The notes: a model not told the origin generated them from the sequence alone. Positions 7,205-16,997 are shown, numbered from the stretch's first letter. The stretch is DNA of 64,000 nt from UBA7867 sp964579205 (GCA_964579205.1 CAZOFH010000001.1:1-64000), one strand, 5' to 3'. Numbers and translations: made by a program.

Positions 7205-8224
7205 ATGGATGATTTGGATAAAATTATGGAAGAAGCAAAACAGAAGGTAGACAATGTGGCTGACAGGATGACTTTGTCACACATCAATGCTACCTATCTA
7301 GGCAAAAATGGTGAGCTGTCGCATTTGTTAAAAGCGCTACGGGATATGGGTGATGATGAGCGCCGTATTATGGGTGAAAAATTGAATAGGATGCGCGACA
7401 ATCTGCTCAATTTTTTCAAGCAAAAGGAGCAGCAGATCGCTGACACCATTCTCAATGAAAAGTTGGCTAATGAAAAGGTGGATGTCTCAATACCTGTAAA
7501 ACCGCTAGTTTTCGGCACGGAGCATCCTATAGAGGCACTCAAAAATGATATTATCGACTTTTTGATAGAGCGTGGATATGAGCTCAAAGATGGCACCGAT
7601 ATCGAGACCGATATGTACTGCTTTGAAAAGTTAAACGTGCCCAAAGATCACCCAGCACGCGAGATGCAAGACACCTTTTATATAGATAACGAGACTGTAT
7701 TGCGTACGCACACTTCGGCGATGCAGGTGCGCACTATGGAGGCGCAATGTCCTCCGATAAAGATGATTTCGGCAGGCAACGCCTATAGGATAGATGAGGT
7801 GGATGCTACCCATTCGCCAATATTCGAGCAGTTAGAGATACTTTGCGTAGATGAGAATGTGACTTTGTCAGACCTTATTGGTACGATTGAGCAAGTACTA
7901 AAACACGTTTTGGGTGAAAAGACTGAGATAAGAGTGCGCCCTAGTTACTTTCCATTTACCGAGCCTAGTGTAGAGATAGATGCAGTTTGCTCAAAATGTG
8001 GTGGCAAAGGCTGCTCTACGTGCAAAGGGACAGGCTATATAGAGATTCTCGGCGCTGGTATGGTGCACCCAAATGTTTTGGAGGGATGTGGCATTGATAC
8101 TCAAAAATACCGTGGTTTTGCAGCAGGTTTTGGGCTGGATAGGCTGGCAATGCTCAAGTACGGGGTGGAAGATTTGAGAGATATGTACGAGAATAACGTT
8201 AATTTGTTAAAACAGAGTAAGTAG
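7205..8224 (+). CDS. pheS: Phenylalanyl-tRNA synthetase alpha subunit
   Basis: The 339-residue catalytic subunit of the alpha2-beta2 enzyme that charges tRNA-Phe in the cytoplasm. Order: N-terminal coiled-coil tRNA-binding arm (about 1-90), HPIE with the class II motif 1 helix (about 105-130), motif 2 around TVLRTHTSAMQVR and FRIDEVD-like AYRIDEVDATHSP, a CSKCGGKGCSTC knuckle common in Firmicutes PheS, then GAGMVHPNVL and motif 3 GFGLDRLAML. Start: ATG 7205 behind AAGGAG; the in-frame TTG at 7181 lies before that ribosome site, in the leader. pheT follows after 8 bases. Confidence 0.97.
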   Translation: MDDLDKIMEEAKQKVDNVADRMTLSHINATYLGKNGELSHLLKALRDMGDDERRIMGEKLNRMRDNLLNFFKQKEQQIADTILNEKLANEKVDVSIPVKPLVFGTEHPIEALKNDIIDFLIERGYELKDGTDIETDMYCFEKLNVPKDHPAREMQDTFYIDNETVLRTHTSAMQVRTMEAQCPPIKMISAGNAYRIDEVDATHSPIFEQLEILCVDENVTLSDLIGTIEQVLKHVLGEKTEIRVRPSYFPFTEPSVEIDAVCSKCGGKGCSTCKGTGYIEILGAGMVHPNVLEGCGIDTQKYRGFAAGFGLDRLAMLKYGVEDLRDMYENNVNLLKQSK

Positions 8225-8232
8225 GTGAGAAA

Positions 8233-10617
8233 ATGATTGTTACAAAAAAATGGTTAGAAGATTTTGTTGATTTGAGCGATATTTCCCTTGCTCAAATAGT
8301 GGATAGATTCATCAATATCGGTTTTGAGGTAGAAGAGGTGCGTGATTTGGGGCGCGGTATGGAGCGCGTGCGTGTGGGCAGGATTACCCGACTCAGCCGT
8401 CACCCTAATGCCGACAAATTGCAGATTTGTGCTATTGACTTGGGCAATGGCGAGAATGTGCAGATTTTGACTGCTGCGACCAATGTGTTTGAGGGGGCGC
8501 TGGTGCCATGTGCATTAGACGGGGCGGATTTGCCTAATGGTGTCAGAATTGAGACTACCAATATGCGTGGCGAATTGTCGCAAGGTATGCTTTGCTCGGG
8601 CGAAGAATTGGTGATAGATGACTCTGTTTACCCCGGTGCTGAGGTAGATGGCATAATGATTTTGGACGAAAGTGCCAAGGTAGGGCAAGGCATCGCAGAG
8701 TTTTTGGGACTGGATGACGTCGTATTGGATATCAAGGTGTTGGCAAATCGTCCTGACTGTCAGAGCGTGATGGGCTTGGCGCGCGAATTGGCTGCTGGGC
8801 TAGATAGAGAGTTTGTGTGCAATACTCGAGCATCTTTTGATGACTGCAGTGGCGACTTTTTGAATGTAGAGGTGCAGACTGACAAGTGCCCATTGTATTG
8901 CTTGGGGCTCATCAGAGACTGTCATATCGAGCAGTCAAATGAGACTATTAGGCGTAGATTAAAGGCTGTGGGCATCAATCCAAAAAACAACGCCGTAGAC
9001 CTCACAAACTACATTTTGTGGGAGACTGGGCACCCTGTGCACGCGTTTGACTATGACAAGATCAGTGGACGCAAAATAATCGTCAGAAATGCGGTAAACG
9101 GCGAGACTGTGATAGGTTTTGATGACAAGGAGTATATTCTCAATAGTGAGATGCTCGTCATCGCTGATGAAAAGCAGCCTATAGGTATCGCTGGTGTAAT
9201 GGGTGGTAGAGATTTCTCGATTACCGCAGAGACCAAAAATATAGTGATCGAGAGTGCTGTCTATGACCGCGTGAGCATTAGGCGTACCGCTCGCGCACTT
9301 GGCTTGCGCACTGATGCGAGTGGTAGGTTTGAGAGGGGAGTAGTCTCGGCATCTGCACAAAACGGCTTGAATTTTAGCCTTGATTTGGCACAAAAGACGG
9401 GTTTGGGCGAGGTAGCGCCTAGCGTCATCCGCATAGGTTCGGTCGAGGATGCTGGGAGTGTAGTGAGTCTCAAAATTAGCGATGTATCTAGGACTCTAGG
9501 CATCGATATTGCAGTCGAAGATATGGTCAAGATTTTGAATAAGATTGACATTGAGACCAAGGTAGTGGATGGCGAATATTTGGAGTGCAAGGCTCCACGC
9601 ATTAGGGGCGACATTTTGCTCCCTTGCGATATTATTGAGGAAATTATCCGCTTTTACGGGTTCTCGGCGATTGCACCAACATATGGTGAAAAGACTGCTT
9701 CGCTCGCAGGTGGCAAGGATGCCAAGATGATCATTGCGGACGAGATGCTAGGGCTATCCTTGGCGACTGGCGCGTATCAAGTACGCACCTATGGCTTCCG
9801 TTCTCCTACCGAACTAGACAAATTGCTGCTGGCTGAGAATGACGCTTTGCGCAACTGCGTACAGATTACCAACCCGCTGAGCCTAGACTACAGCATTATG
9901 CGTACGCAAATGTTGAGTAGTGTGCTGGGTGTGGCAAGTTTTAACGAAAAACACAAAAACACCGATATCAAACTTTGCGAAATCGGCAAAATATTCGTCA
10001 ATGACCGTAGTGCGGACAGGTTGATACCTACCGAAAACAAGGTCTTGGCATATCTGGTAATGGGCAAGGCCGACTTTTATTCATTAAAGAAATTTGCCGA
10101 ATTGCTCGCTAGCAGGCTCAATGTTACTTTTGGGTACAATCGTGCCAGTCCTAGTTTTATGCACCCTAATATTTGCGCCGAAATCACTATTGGCAAGCAG
10201 GTGGTGGGGCTTATCGGTAAGGTGCACCCAAAAGTTTGTCAGAATTTTGATATCAAGAGCGACTGCTTTTATCTCGAACTCAATCTTGACAAATTACCAA
10301 ACAAAAAATTCAAAAAAATCAAAGCATTGCCAAAGTTCCCTGCGGCATATAGGGATATGTGTATCGTAGTTGAGGAAGATGTCCCTGTAGGTGATATTGT
10401 ACAATCCATCAAAAAGACTGGGGGCAACTATCTCGAGAGTGTCGATTTATTCGATATTTACGCAGGTTCGCAACTTGACAAAGGTAAAAAGAGTGTCGCC
10501 TTTAACCTGACTTTTAGAAGGGCGGATGCGACCTTGACTCAAGAAGAGGTCAATGCGCTTTTTGACAAAATCGTATCGCAGTTGGGTGTGACTTTCCACG
10601 CTAATTTGCGTGCCTAA
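8233..10617 (+). CDS. pheT: Phenylalanyl-tRNA synthetase beta subunit
   Basis: 794 residues, normal full length. Domains in order: an N-terminal B1 segment, EMAP/tRNA-binding OB fold (about 40-150; HPNADKLQICAID), B3/B4 editing domain (about 200-370; NAVDLTNYILWETGHPVHAFDYDK), B5 (about 400-470), the catalytic-like core (about 480-690) and a C-terminal ferredoxin-like anticodon-binding domain (about 700-794; FPAAYRDMCIVV, GKKSVAFNLTFR). It partners PheS and is controlled by the same T-box. Confidence 0.97.
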   Translation: MIVTKKWLEDFVDLSDISLAQIVDRFINIGFEVEEVRDLGRGMERVRVGRITRLSRHPNADKLQICAIDLGNGENVQILTAATNVFEGALVPCALDGADLPNGVRIETTNMRGELSQGMLCSGEELVIDDSVYPGAEVDGIMILDESAKVGQGIAEFLGLDDVVLDIKVLANRPDCQSVMGLARELAAGLDREFVCNTRASFDDCSGDFLNVEVQTDKCPLYCLGLIRDCHIEQSNETIRRRLKAVGINPKNNAVDLTNYILWETGHPVHAFDYDKISGRKIIVRNAVNGETVIGFDDKEYILNSEMLVIADEKQPIGIAGVMGGRDFSITAETKNIVIESAVYDRVSIRRTARALGLRTDASGRFERGVVSASAQNGLNFSLDLAQKTGLGEVAPSVIRIGSVEDAGSVVSLKISDVSRTLGIDIAVEDMVKILNKIDIETKVVDGEYLECKAPRIRGDILLPCDIIEEIIRFYGFSAIAPTYGEKTASLAGGKDAKMIIADEMLGLSLATGAYQVRTYGFRSPTELDKLLLAENDALRNCVQITNPLSLDYSIMRTQMLSSVLGVASFNEKHKNTDIKLCEIGKIFVNDRSADRLIPTENKVLAYLVMGKADFYSLKKFAELLASRLNVTFGYNRASPSFMHPNICAEITIGKQVVGLIGKVHPKVCQNFDIKSDCFYLELNLDKLPNKKFKKIKALPKFPAAYRDMCIVVEEDVPVGDIVQSIKKTGGNYLESVDLFDIYAGSQLDKGKKSVAFNLTFRRADATLTQEEVNALFDKIVSQLGVTFHANLRA

Positions 10618-10689
10618 ATGGCTATAGGGCAGCCCCTAGTTTTGGGCAAACAGAGTGCCCAAAGAATAGAGCAAAGGAGGAGAAGATTT

Positions 10690-11814
10690 TTGATATATCT
10701 GGATAATTCGGCTACCACGCAGACGCGCCCTGAGGTGGCGGAGTTTGTGGCGAAATACAGCGTAGAGCATTTTTTCAACCCGTCGTCTATCTATCATCCC
10801 GCAATAGAGGTGCGCAATGACCTAAATCGTGCTAGAGAGACTCTACTCGAGTTGTTAGGGGTAAAAGGTCGGGGCAGAATCATCTTTACTGGCTCGGCTA
10901 CTGAGGCGAATAACCTTGTGCTCAACGGGCTGTCTAGAAAGAATAAAAAAATCCTAGTCTCACAAGGTGAGCATCCGTCCGTTTTTGAGGTGGCAAAAAA
11001 TCTCAAAAACTCAGGCTTTGAGGTGGATTTTGTCAATTTGAGTGCGGACGGCACGCTAGACCTAGACGATTTGCGGCAAAAATTGGATACCGACACAGGG
11101 CTCGTGTCCTTTATCCACGTGAGCAATGAGACAGGCGCGATAAATGACATTGCCAAGATCAGTAGTATTGTCAAGAGTGTTAGCCCAGACTGCATCGTGC
11201 ATTGCGACGGGGTGCAGGCTTTCGGCAAATTGCGGATAAATCTCAGTAGTGCCAATATCGACGCATATACTATGAGTTCGCACAAAATCCACGGACCCAA
11301 AGGAGTCGCTAGTCTGTTCGTTCGTGATGGATTGGTGCTCAAGCCGCATATTTTGGGCGGTGGTCAAGAGGGAGGCTTGCGCTCGGGTACAGAAAACCCT
11401 GCCGGCATCTTGGGATTTGTCCTCGCTAGTCAGTTGATGTATCACGACTTTGACGTAAAGTGCGAAATAATGGCTAAATTGTGGCAGTATTTTGTAGAGC
11501 GATTGAGCGAGTCGGGGGTGGATTATCATATCAATTCCCCTCAAAATGGGCTAAAGAATATACTGAGTGTGTCTTTTGGTGGGGTGCGCGGCGAGGTGCT
11601 GCTACACTGCCTAGAAAAGCACGAGATTTTCGTCAGCACAGGGTCGGCGTGCAGCAGCAAGACAATAGGCAATCGAGTATTGCAGGCGATGAAACAGTCG
11701 AATGAGACAATGCTAGGTAATATTAGATTTAGTTTTTGCGAGTTTAATACCGAGAGCGAGATTGACGCTGTCGTGGAGGCTTTGAGACAGGAGATCCCGC
11801 GGATAAAACATTAA
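10690..11814 (+). CDS. Cysteine desulfurase (NifS/IscS family), likely the ThiI partner
   Basis: The 374-residue PLP enzyme removes sulfur from cysteine as a protein persulfide. It has the N-terminal IYLDNSATT, SATEANN, the PLP-contacting GEHPSV His, HCDGVQAFGK (Asp/Gln), the Schiff-base lysine in SSHKIHGPKG, GGGQEGGLRSGTEN and the active-site cysteine loop STGSACSS. I choose the TTG at 10690, behind AAAGGAGG; the frame is open further upstream, but the extra 24 residues lack family similarity and no ribosome site precedes them. It overlaps the thiI region. In Bacillus the NifZ desulfurase is paired with thiI in the same way, so sulfur delivery to ThiI is the likely job. Confidence 0.93.
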   Translation: MIYLDNSATTQTRPEVAEFVAKYSVEHFFNPSSIYHPAIEVRNDLNRARETLLELLGVKGRGRIIFTGSATEANNLVLNGLSRKNKKILVSQGEHPSVFEVAKNLKNSGFEVDFVNLSADGTLDLDDLRQKLDTDTGLVSFIHVSNETGAINDIAKISSIVKSVSPDCIVHCDGVQAFGKLRINLSSANIDAYTMSSHKIHGPKGVASLFVRDGLVLKPHILGGGQEGGLRSGTENPAGILGFVLASQLMYHDFDVKCEIMAKLWQYFVERLSESGVDYHINSPQNGLKNILSVSFGGVRGEVLLHCLEKHEIFVSTGSACSSKTIGNRVLQAMKQSNETMLGNIRFSFCEFNTESEIDAVVEALRQEIPRIKH

Positions 11815-11825
11815 TGGAGAAAAAG

Positions 11826-12980
11826 ATGAAAGTAATTATTTTACGCTACGGCGAATTGTTTTTGAAGGGTAACAACAGAAAGTTTTTTGAGGATACTTTG
11901 GTCAAAAATATCAAAAAGACTTTGGCTGATTTTTGCTTTGATTTCAAGAGAATTACGGGTAGATATGAGATTAGCAACTTTGACGAAAACCAAATCAACC
12001 TCATTCTCGAGCGCCTCAAACGCGTTTTTGGGCTGCACAGTATGTCTGTCGCAGAAAAAATTGAGACGGACGAAGAGGCGATTATTGCCTATGTTCGGTC
12101 ACTAAATATCGGCAAAAAGTCTTTCCGCATTACCACGCGTCGTGCGAGCAAGATTTTCCCTATACACTCTATGGATCTCAATCAAATGCTGGGGGGGGTG
12201 GTATTGGAGGCGAACCCCGATGCACGAGTCGACCTGTATACCCCTGAGATAGAGGTAAAGGTGGATATTCGTGAGAATGGCTACACCTATATCTCGACCA
12301 ATGACATCTTGTGTGCGGACGGTATGCCATACGGCACTGCAGGCAAAGGGCTCTTGCTCCTGAGTGGCGGCATAGATAGCCCTGTCGCTGGGTATTACCT
12401 CGCAAAACGAGGCCTGACTATAGAGGCTATACACTTTCATAGTTACCCATACACTAGCGAGTTGGCTAGACAAAAGGTGCTAGACCTTGCCAAGAAAATG
12501 TGTGACTATATGGGCAGTATCAAGATTCACATTGTTTCGGTCACCCATATTCAAGAGGAGATACATCGCCATTGCGACCCTGACTATATGATCACCTTGT
12601 TGAGGCGGATGATGATGCGGATTTCTACTCATATTGCGAGGGAAAATTCGGCAGGCGCGCTCATTACAGGAGAGAGTCTAGGGCAGGTGGCTAGTCAGAC
12701 TTTGCAGAGTATCACGGTTACCAATGCGGTGGTAGATATGCCGATATTTAGACCGCTCATCGGGTTTGACAAAATCGACATTATGGACACCGCAAGGCAA
12801 ATCGGCACTTATGACATTAGCATTCTGCCATACGAAGATTGCTGCACGGTATTTTTGCCTAAAAATCCAGTGACCAAGCCTAGACTAGACAAGGTCATAT
12901 TGGAGGAGAGTAGGCTAGACATTGACGAATTGATAAAGCGCAGCCTTGAGTCAGAAGAGATTGTCGAGATAACTGCGTAA
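11826..12980 (+). CDS. thiI: tRNA 4-thiouridine synthetase ThiI
   Basis: The 384-residue protein uses ATP and a sulfur carrier to make 4-thiouridine at tRNA position 8, and in some species supplies sulfur for thiamine thiazole. Order: N-terminal ferredoxin-like domain, THUMP domain (about 60-165; FRITTRRASKIFP), then the PP-loop AANH ATPase domain with LLLSGGIDSPVAGY, and ITGESLGQVASQTL. The C-terminal rhodanese domain of the Escherichia coli enzyme is absent, as in Bacillus; a Cys-Cys pair (EDCCTVFLP) is near the C terminus. The ATG at 11826 has GGAG 6 bases upstream; the ATG at 11814 overlaps the previous stop and lacks a clear site. Confidence 0.95.
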   Translation: MKVIILRYGELFLKGNNRKFFEDTLVKNIKKTLADFCFDFKRITGRYEISNFDENQINLILERLKRVFGLHSMSVAEKIETDEEAIIAYVRSLNIGKKSFRITTRRASKIFPIHSMDLNQMLGGVVLEANPDARVDLYTPEIEVKVDIRENGYTYISTNDILCADGMPYGTAGKGLLLLSGGIDSPVAGYYLAKRGLTIEAIHFHSYPYTSELARQKVLDLAKKMCDYMGSIKIHIVSVTHIQEEIHRHCDPDYMITLLRRMMMRISTHIARENSAGALITGESLGQVASQTLQSITVTNAVVDMPIFRPLIGFDKIDIMDTARQIGTYDISILPYEDCCTVFLPKNPVTKPRLDKVILEESRLDIDELIKRSLESEEIVEITA

Positions 12981-12991
12981 GATAGAGTAAT

Positions 12992-13039
12992 AAAAAAGAC
13001 AGTTTTCCATAAAATAGGGGAGTGAAACTGCCTTTTTTT
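12992..13039. terminator. Bidirectional terminator between thiI and the ABC permease
   Basis: AAAAAAGACAGTTT and AAACTGCCTTTTTT pair with one mismatch around a 20-base loop. A and T tracts on the two sides serve both converging operons. Confidence 0.75.
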
Positions 13040-13041
13040 GT

Positions 13042-14805
13042 TTATCGAATCTCGGTATCTTTGAATCTAATGTGACTAATGATGGTCATAATGATGAGCA
13101 AGCCGCCGAACATACAGATGCTATAGGCAAAGCTTGAGTTGTAAAATAGTGGGGTAGATAGGATTATCGAGATTGGATTGCCGTCGATAGCGTATCCGCC
13201 ACCAAAGAACTTGAATAGGTCTACGCACGCAAACGGTACATAGCCATACCAGTACGTAGTAGCAAAGATGAATGCGAGGACGGCATTCGCTACGTACAAT
13301 AGCGCAGGGATGAGGATGGCTACGATTTCGTTTTTGCAAAGGGTCGCTATCATAGTGGCTAGCATTACGTAAAATACAATTTTGAACATAAACAAGCCTA
13401 GATAGATGAATATTAGGGCGATTGGCGACACCATAAAGGCACTCTGAGCATTGAATACTGCGAGTATAGGGGTAAAGTCAAGCCCAAACATTATCCAGCC
13501 AGCAAAGAACAACACGATTGCGCTGAATAGTAGTAATATGAATCCTAGTATCAGAGTAGCCCAAATTTTGCTAGATAGGATTTGGCGTCTCGAGTATGGG
13601 CGCAAACATTGCATACGCAGTGTGCCTCTCGCATTTTCTCCAGCCACCATACCAGCGACGAGAACGATGCACAGCACAATTATCAAAAATCCGCAGATTT
13701 CGAGCCCAAAGTACACGAGGTCTAGGGCAGAGGCGGTATTCGAATAAGATTGCCCTGCACTGAATGAATAAGCGGCGGTATTGTCAGAAAGGTTGTTGTC
13801 AATCAAAAACGCGTTGCGGGTGATGGTCTGCTGCATTTCATAAGAATTGGCATTCTTGTACCCGATGAGATTGCTGATAGTTCTATCCCCAAAGTTTGCG
13901 ACAGGGTAGTACGCTATTGACATTTCTACCAAAGTGTCATACTGCGCGCTGGTGTAAAAGTATGCTAGAGCAATATTTTTGTACTCAGTGAGGCTCACTT
14001 TGTCATCGTTGAGAGTGGTAGTCATCTGGTCATTTAGGTTGGTCATATATGTAGTCGCTGTGGTGTACTTTGTGTTTAGGTCGGTAATGATGCTGGCATC
14101 AATTATTACATCGGTGATAGCATTATTTGTGAGAGTCTGTAGTTTATCATAGTATGACACGCCAGCGACTTCGCTATATCCTACAGCAGTAGACAATTTT
14201 TGTGCGAGCAACTGGTGATCCTCGAGGTCGTTGGTGTCTATAGCACTATTGAGATAGTTGTAAGTAGCGCTAATGAGCCCAAGGTATAGGTCATAATCGT
14301 GCTTTTGAATAGTAATCGAACGTACCGTATTATCTACTGCGGTGGTGATAATGCTTTTCAGTTGATTGTTGTATGTTGTTAGGTTTGCCCTGTTTTGGTT
14401 GAGTACTGAGAGGTCGGTTTCGGTAGGGCTAGTAGATTGAATATTGTTTTTGTAAATCAGTAATTCGCCATTGAATGATGTGATAGTAGTCTTTAGTTTG
14501 GCAGTCGTGGTGTCACTAGGCACAGAGTTTAGAGTAGCATAAGTCTGCACCTTTGCATTGGCTTTGTTGATTTTTTGGTCAGCGAGACTCCTGCTCATTG
14601 TGCTGTTGGATAGGTAATTTGTGTACACTTCTGCTTTGGTATTGCCTGAAATAGTGTATCCGCTATCCTGTCTATCGGTAATAGTATTGTTAAACAAAAT
14701 TACCGAGCCAATCAGCCCTAGCACTAGGACGATGGTGATAATGTACATCAAGGGACGCAAAAGGATTTTTTGCAGTTCACCTCTTATCAGTCTAAATGTT
14801 GACAT
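13042..14805 (-). CDS. ABC-2 type transporter permease with large outer domain
   Basis: 587 residues. One transmembrane helix lies near residues 17-36, followed by a roughly 330-residue hydrophilic, Thr/Asn-rich stretch with heptad-like helices. Five hydrophobic segments come after about residue 365, including VLVAGMVAGENARGTLR, the cytoplasmic motif of ABC-2 permeases next to which the ATPase docks. The long first loop would lie outside the membrane. It is paired with the ATPase 15 bases upstream in the same operon. The substrate is unknown; such pairs often export peptides or antibiotics or modify envelope components. Confidence 0.82.
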   Translation of the reverse strand: MSTFRLIRGELQKILLRPLMYIITIVLVLGLIGSVILFNNTITDRQDSGYTISGNTKAEVYTNYLSNSTMSRSLADQKINKANAKVQTYATLNSVPSDTTTAKLKTTITSFNGELLIYKNNIQSTSPTETDLSVLNQNRANLTTYNNQLKSIITTAVDNTVRSITIQKHDYDLYLGLISATYNYLNSAIDTNDLEDHQLLAQKLSTAVGYSEVAGVSYYDKLQTLTNNAITDVIIDASIITDLNTKYTTATTYMTNLNDQMTTTLNDDKVSLTEYKNIALAYFYTSAQYDTLVEMSIAYYPVANFGDRTISNLIGYKNANSYEMQQTITRNAFLIDNNLSDNTAAYSFSAGQSYSNTASALDLVYFGLEICGFLIIVLCIVLVAGMVAGENARGTLRMQCLRPYSRRQILSSKIWATLILGFILLLFSAIVLFFAGWIMFGLDFTPILAVFNAQSAFMVSPIALIFIYLGLFMFKIVFYVMLATMIATLCKNEIVAILIPALLYVANAVLAFIFATTYWYGYVPFACVDLFKFFGGGYAIDGNPISIILSTPLFYNSSFAYSICMFGGLLIIMTIISHIRFKDTEIR

Positions 14806-14820
14806 GACTCACTCCTATTT

Positions 14821-15756
14821 TTACTCGACAAAATTGTCGGCATTGTTGTTTTGGGTAATGGTATTGAGGTAAAAATCCTCCAGACTCTTGGTCACGGTCT
14901 CGGTATTGAGGACACGCACATCGTGAGCCTTTAGCCCAGCCACGAGGTCAGGGAGATAGTCGGGCATATACGGGATAATGACCGAATTGTCTACGATTTC
15001 GGTCTTTACGCCGTACTTTACGCTCAAGATTTTGGCAGCGTAATTTGGGTAATCCACCATAATCTGAATGAATTTGTCATTGGCATTTGCCTTTGTATCG
15101 GTGAGCGTACGCATCTCGAGGATAGCCCCTTTGTCAAATATTGCCACCGTGTCACAAGTTTGCTCTACCTCGCTCAGTATGTGGCTAGACATCAGTATAG
15201 CCATATTGTACTTGCGTGCGAGCACCTTGAGAATTTGACGCAATTCGATGATCCCATTGGCATCCAGCCCGTTGGCAGGCTCGTCTAGCACTAGGAGTTT
15301 GGGTTGATTGAGCAATGCTTGAGCAAGGTTGAGGCGTTGCCGCATACCGAAAGAGTAGGTCTTTACCTTGTTATTGATATAGGTGTCCATTTTTAGCATT
15401 TTCACAATCTTTTCGATATCATATTTTTTGATATTCTTGCATAGCCCTGCGTAATACTCGAGATTTTGCATACCCGTCATAAAAGGGTACATATTGCCAT
15501 TTTCTACTACAGCGCCTAGGTATTGTGCTGCTTTTTTGAATTCGGTCTCGACCGAGTACCCATTGATAAATACCTGCCCTAGAGTCGGCTCACAAAGGCC
15601 ACAGATAATATTTATCAAGGTTGATTTGCCCACGCCATTGGGCCCGATAAACCCCAAAATCTCTCCCGCATAGATTTCAAAATTCAAATTTTCAAAAACT
15701 TGTTTTTTGCCATACGACTTGCTCAAATTGGTTACTTCTAGAATTTTTTCGTTCAA
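14821..15756 (-). CDS. ABC transporter ATP-binding protein
   Basis: The 311-residue cytoplasmic ATPase has Walker A GPNGVGKST, signature YSFGMRQRL, Walker B LLVLDEPANGLD and switch His in MSSHILSEVEQ. The C-terminal ~90 residues form the accessory domain typical of the CcmA/BcrA class. It starts with TTG at 15756 behind AGGAGG. It is the first gene of the two-gene exporter operon, transcribed leftward from a clear promoter. Confidence 0.92.
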   Translation of the reverse strand: MNEKILEVTNLSKSYGKKQVFENLNFEIYAGEILGFIGPNGVGKSTLINIICGLCEPTLGQVFINGYSVETEFKKAAQYLGAVVENGNMYPFMTGMQNLEYYAGLCKNIKKYDIEKIVKMLKMDTYINNKVKTYSFGMRQRLNLAQALLNQPKLLVLDEPANGLDANGIIELRQILKVLARKYNMAILMSSHILSEVEQTCDTVAIFDKGAILEMRTLTDTKANANDKFIQIMVDYPNYAAKILSVKYGVKTEIVDNSVIIPYMPDYLPDLVAGLKAHDVRVLNTETVTKSLEDFYLNTITQNNNADNFVE

Positions 15757-15808
15757 ACTGCAAATTCCTCCTATATTTCACAAAATTTTTGGTTCTAATC
15801 ACATAATA

Positions 15809-15837
15809 ATTATAATATATAAAAATTAAATTGTAAA
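15809..15837 (-). promoter_or_regulatory. SigA promoter of the ABC exporter operon
   Basis: On the minus strand: TTTACA, 17-base spacer, TATAAT. It is back to back with the promoter of the VTT-domain gene. Confidence 0.75.
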
Positions 15838-15852
15838 GTATTCGATAAAGGA

Positions 15853-15881
15853 TTGACAAAATTATAAATAAAATTTATAAT
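15853..15881 (+). promoter_or_regulatory. SigA promoter, predicted leaderless
   Basis: TTGACA, 17-base spacer, TATAAT: perfect consensus. The -10 box ends only 6 bases before the ATG at 15888, so the usual +1 falls on the A of that start codon. No ribosome site fits between. Confidence 0.78.
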
Positions 15882-15887
15882 CATAGT

Positions 15888-16997
15888 ATGGAAAAAAATG
15901 AAAATGTAGACAAAAATGAGTTTGCTCCAAAGTTTTCTTTTGGTAGTATTTCCCTTTTTATATTTAATATTCTGTTGCTAGTGCTCAATATCTACTGCTA
16001 TTTGGGACTGTTAGGGGATGTATTAGGCTCGCTGAGTGCATGGCTAGCCATCGCATCAGTGCTGCTAATTGAGCTCAATACTTGGTTCTTTTTGGAGCGC
16101 AAGGAAAATTGGGTAAAGATTATTTTTGTGGCGACCGTGATTATCTCCATTTTTACTTGGGGATATTACCTCTTTGCGGTGTTTGACCTGCTCAAATATA
16201 TCAATGACGCAGAGGCTATGCAAGAGCTCATCAATTCATCAGGGATCTGGAGTTATGTAGTGTATACCGTGGTGCAGTTTTTGCAGGTTACCTTTATTCC
16301 TATCCCTGCGATTGTGACTACACTAGCCGGTACTGTGATATTTGGACCGGGTATGGCGACACTACTCAGCCTCATCGGTATCTTGACTGGTTCGCTAGTT
16401 GCCTTTATCATCGGTGACAAGTTAGGTGAGCGCGTGGTAAAATGGATCGCTGGTGAAAAAGCGCTCAAAAAATACGGCAATTTGCTGTATGACAAGGGTA
16501 AATATATATTCTTTTTGATGCTGCTTTTCCCAGTATTCCCTGATGACATACTATGTCTTATTGCAGGTATGACCACGATGTCGTATCGCTTCTTTATTAC
16601 CACTGTGCTCTTGACGCGTCCTATCGGTATCGCGATGACCTGCTACCTAGGCGGCGGAGAGATTATCCCGTATACCGAGCCGTGGGGCTTGGCAGTGTGG
16701 GCGGTAATTATAGTCCTCATTGTGCTCGCCTTTTGGCTGGCATTCAAGTACAAAACGCAGATCGAAGAGTTGGTCAACAAGTGCGCTGTCAGGATGCGCG
16801 ATGCTAGCAGCAGGGCAGGCAAGCGTATCAAGACTGCGTTTCAGGATTTTGGGGCGTTATTCTCCCCAAAGTACAAGGCAAAACTACTACTGATGCGCAA
16901 CAGGATGCCATATTTGATGCTCACAGAAGGGCTGCCTGAGAACGAAGATGCAGGTGGCAAACGCATACGTATCAAACGCGAGGAAAAGACAGAATGA
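15888..16997 (+). CDS. VTT-domain (SNARE-associated/DedA-like) membrane protein
   Basis: 369 residues. Three hydrophobic segments lie in the first ~105 residues, then a VTT/DedA domain (about 115-290) carrying PIPAIVTTLAGTVIFGP, GSLVAFIIGDKLG and FPVFPDDILCLIAGM. These are re-entrant-loop motifs of the family linked to lipid-carrier flipping. The C-terminal ~80 residues are basic and cytoplasmic. The start at 15888 is the first ATG in frame and would be leaderless; no later in-frame ATG has a ribosome site. The stop codon sits in the loop of its own terminator. Confidence 0.82.
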   Translation: MEKNENVDKNEFAPKFSFGSISLFIFNILLLVLNIYCYLGLLGDVLGSLSAWLAIASVLLIELNTWFFLERKENWVKIIFVATVIISIFTWGYYLFAVFDLLKYINDAEAMQELINSSGIWSYVVYTVVQFLQVTFIPIPAIVTTLAGTVIFGPGMATLLSLIGILTGSLVAFIIGDKLGERVVKWIAGEKALKKYGNLLYDKGKYIFFLMLLFPVFPDDILCLIAGMTTMSYRFFITTVLLTRPIGIAMTCYLGGGEIIPYTEPWGLAVWAVIIVLIVLAFWLAFKYKTQIEELVNKCAVRMRDASSRAGKRIKTAFQDFGALFSPKYKAKLLLMRNRMPYLMLTEGLPENEDAGGKRIRIKREEKTE

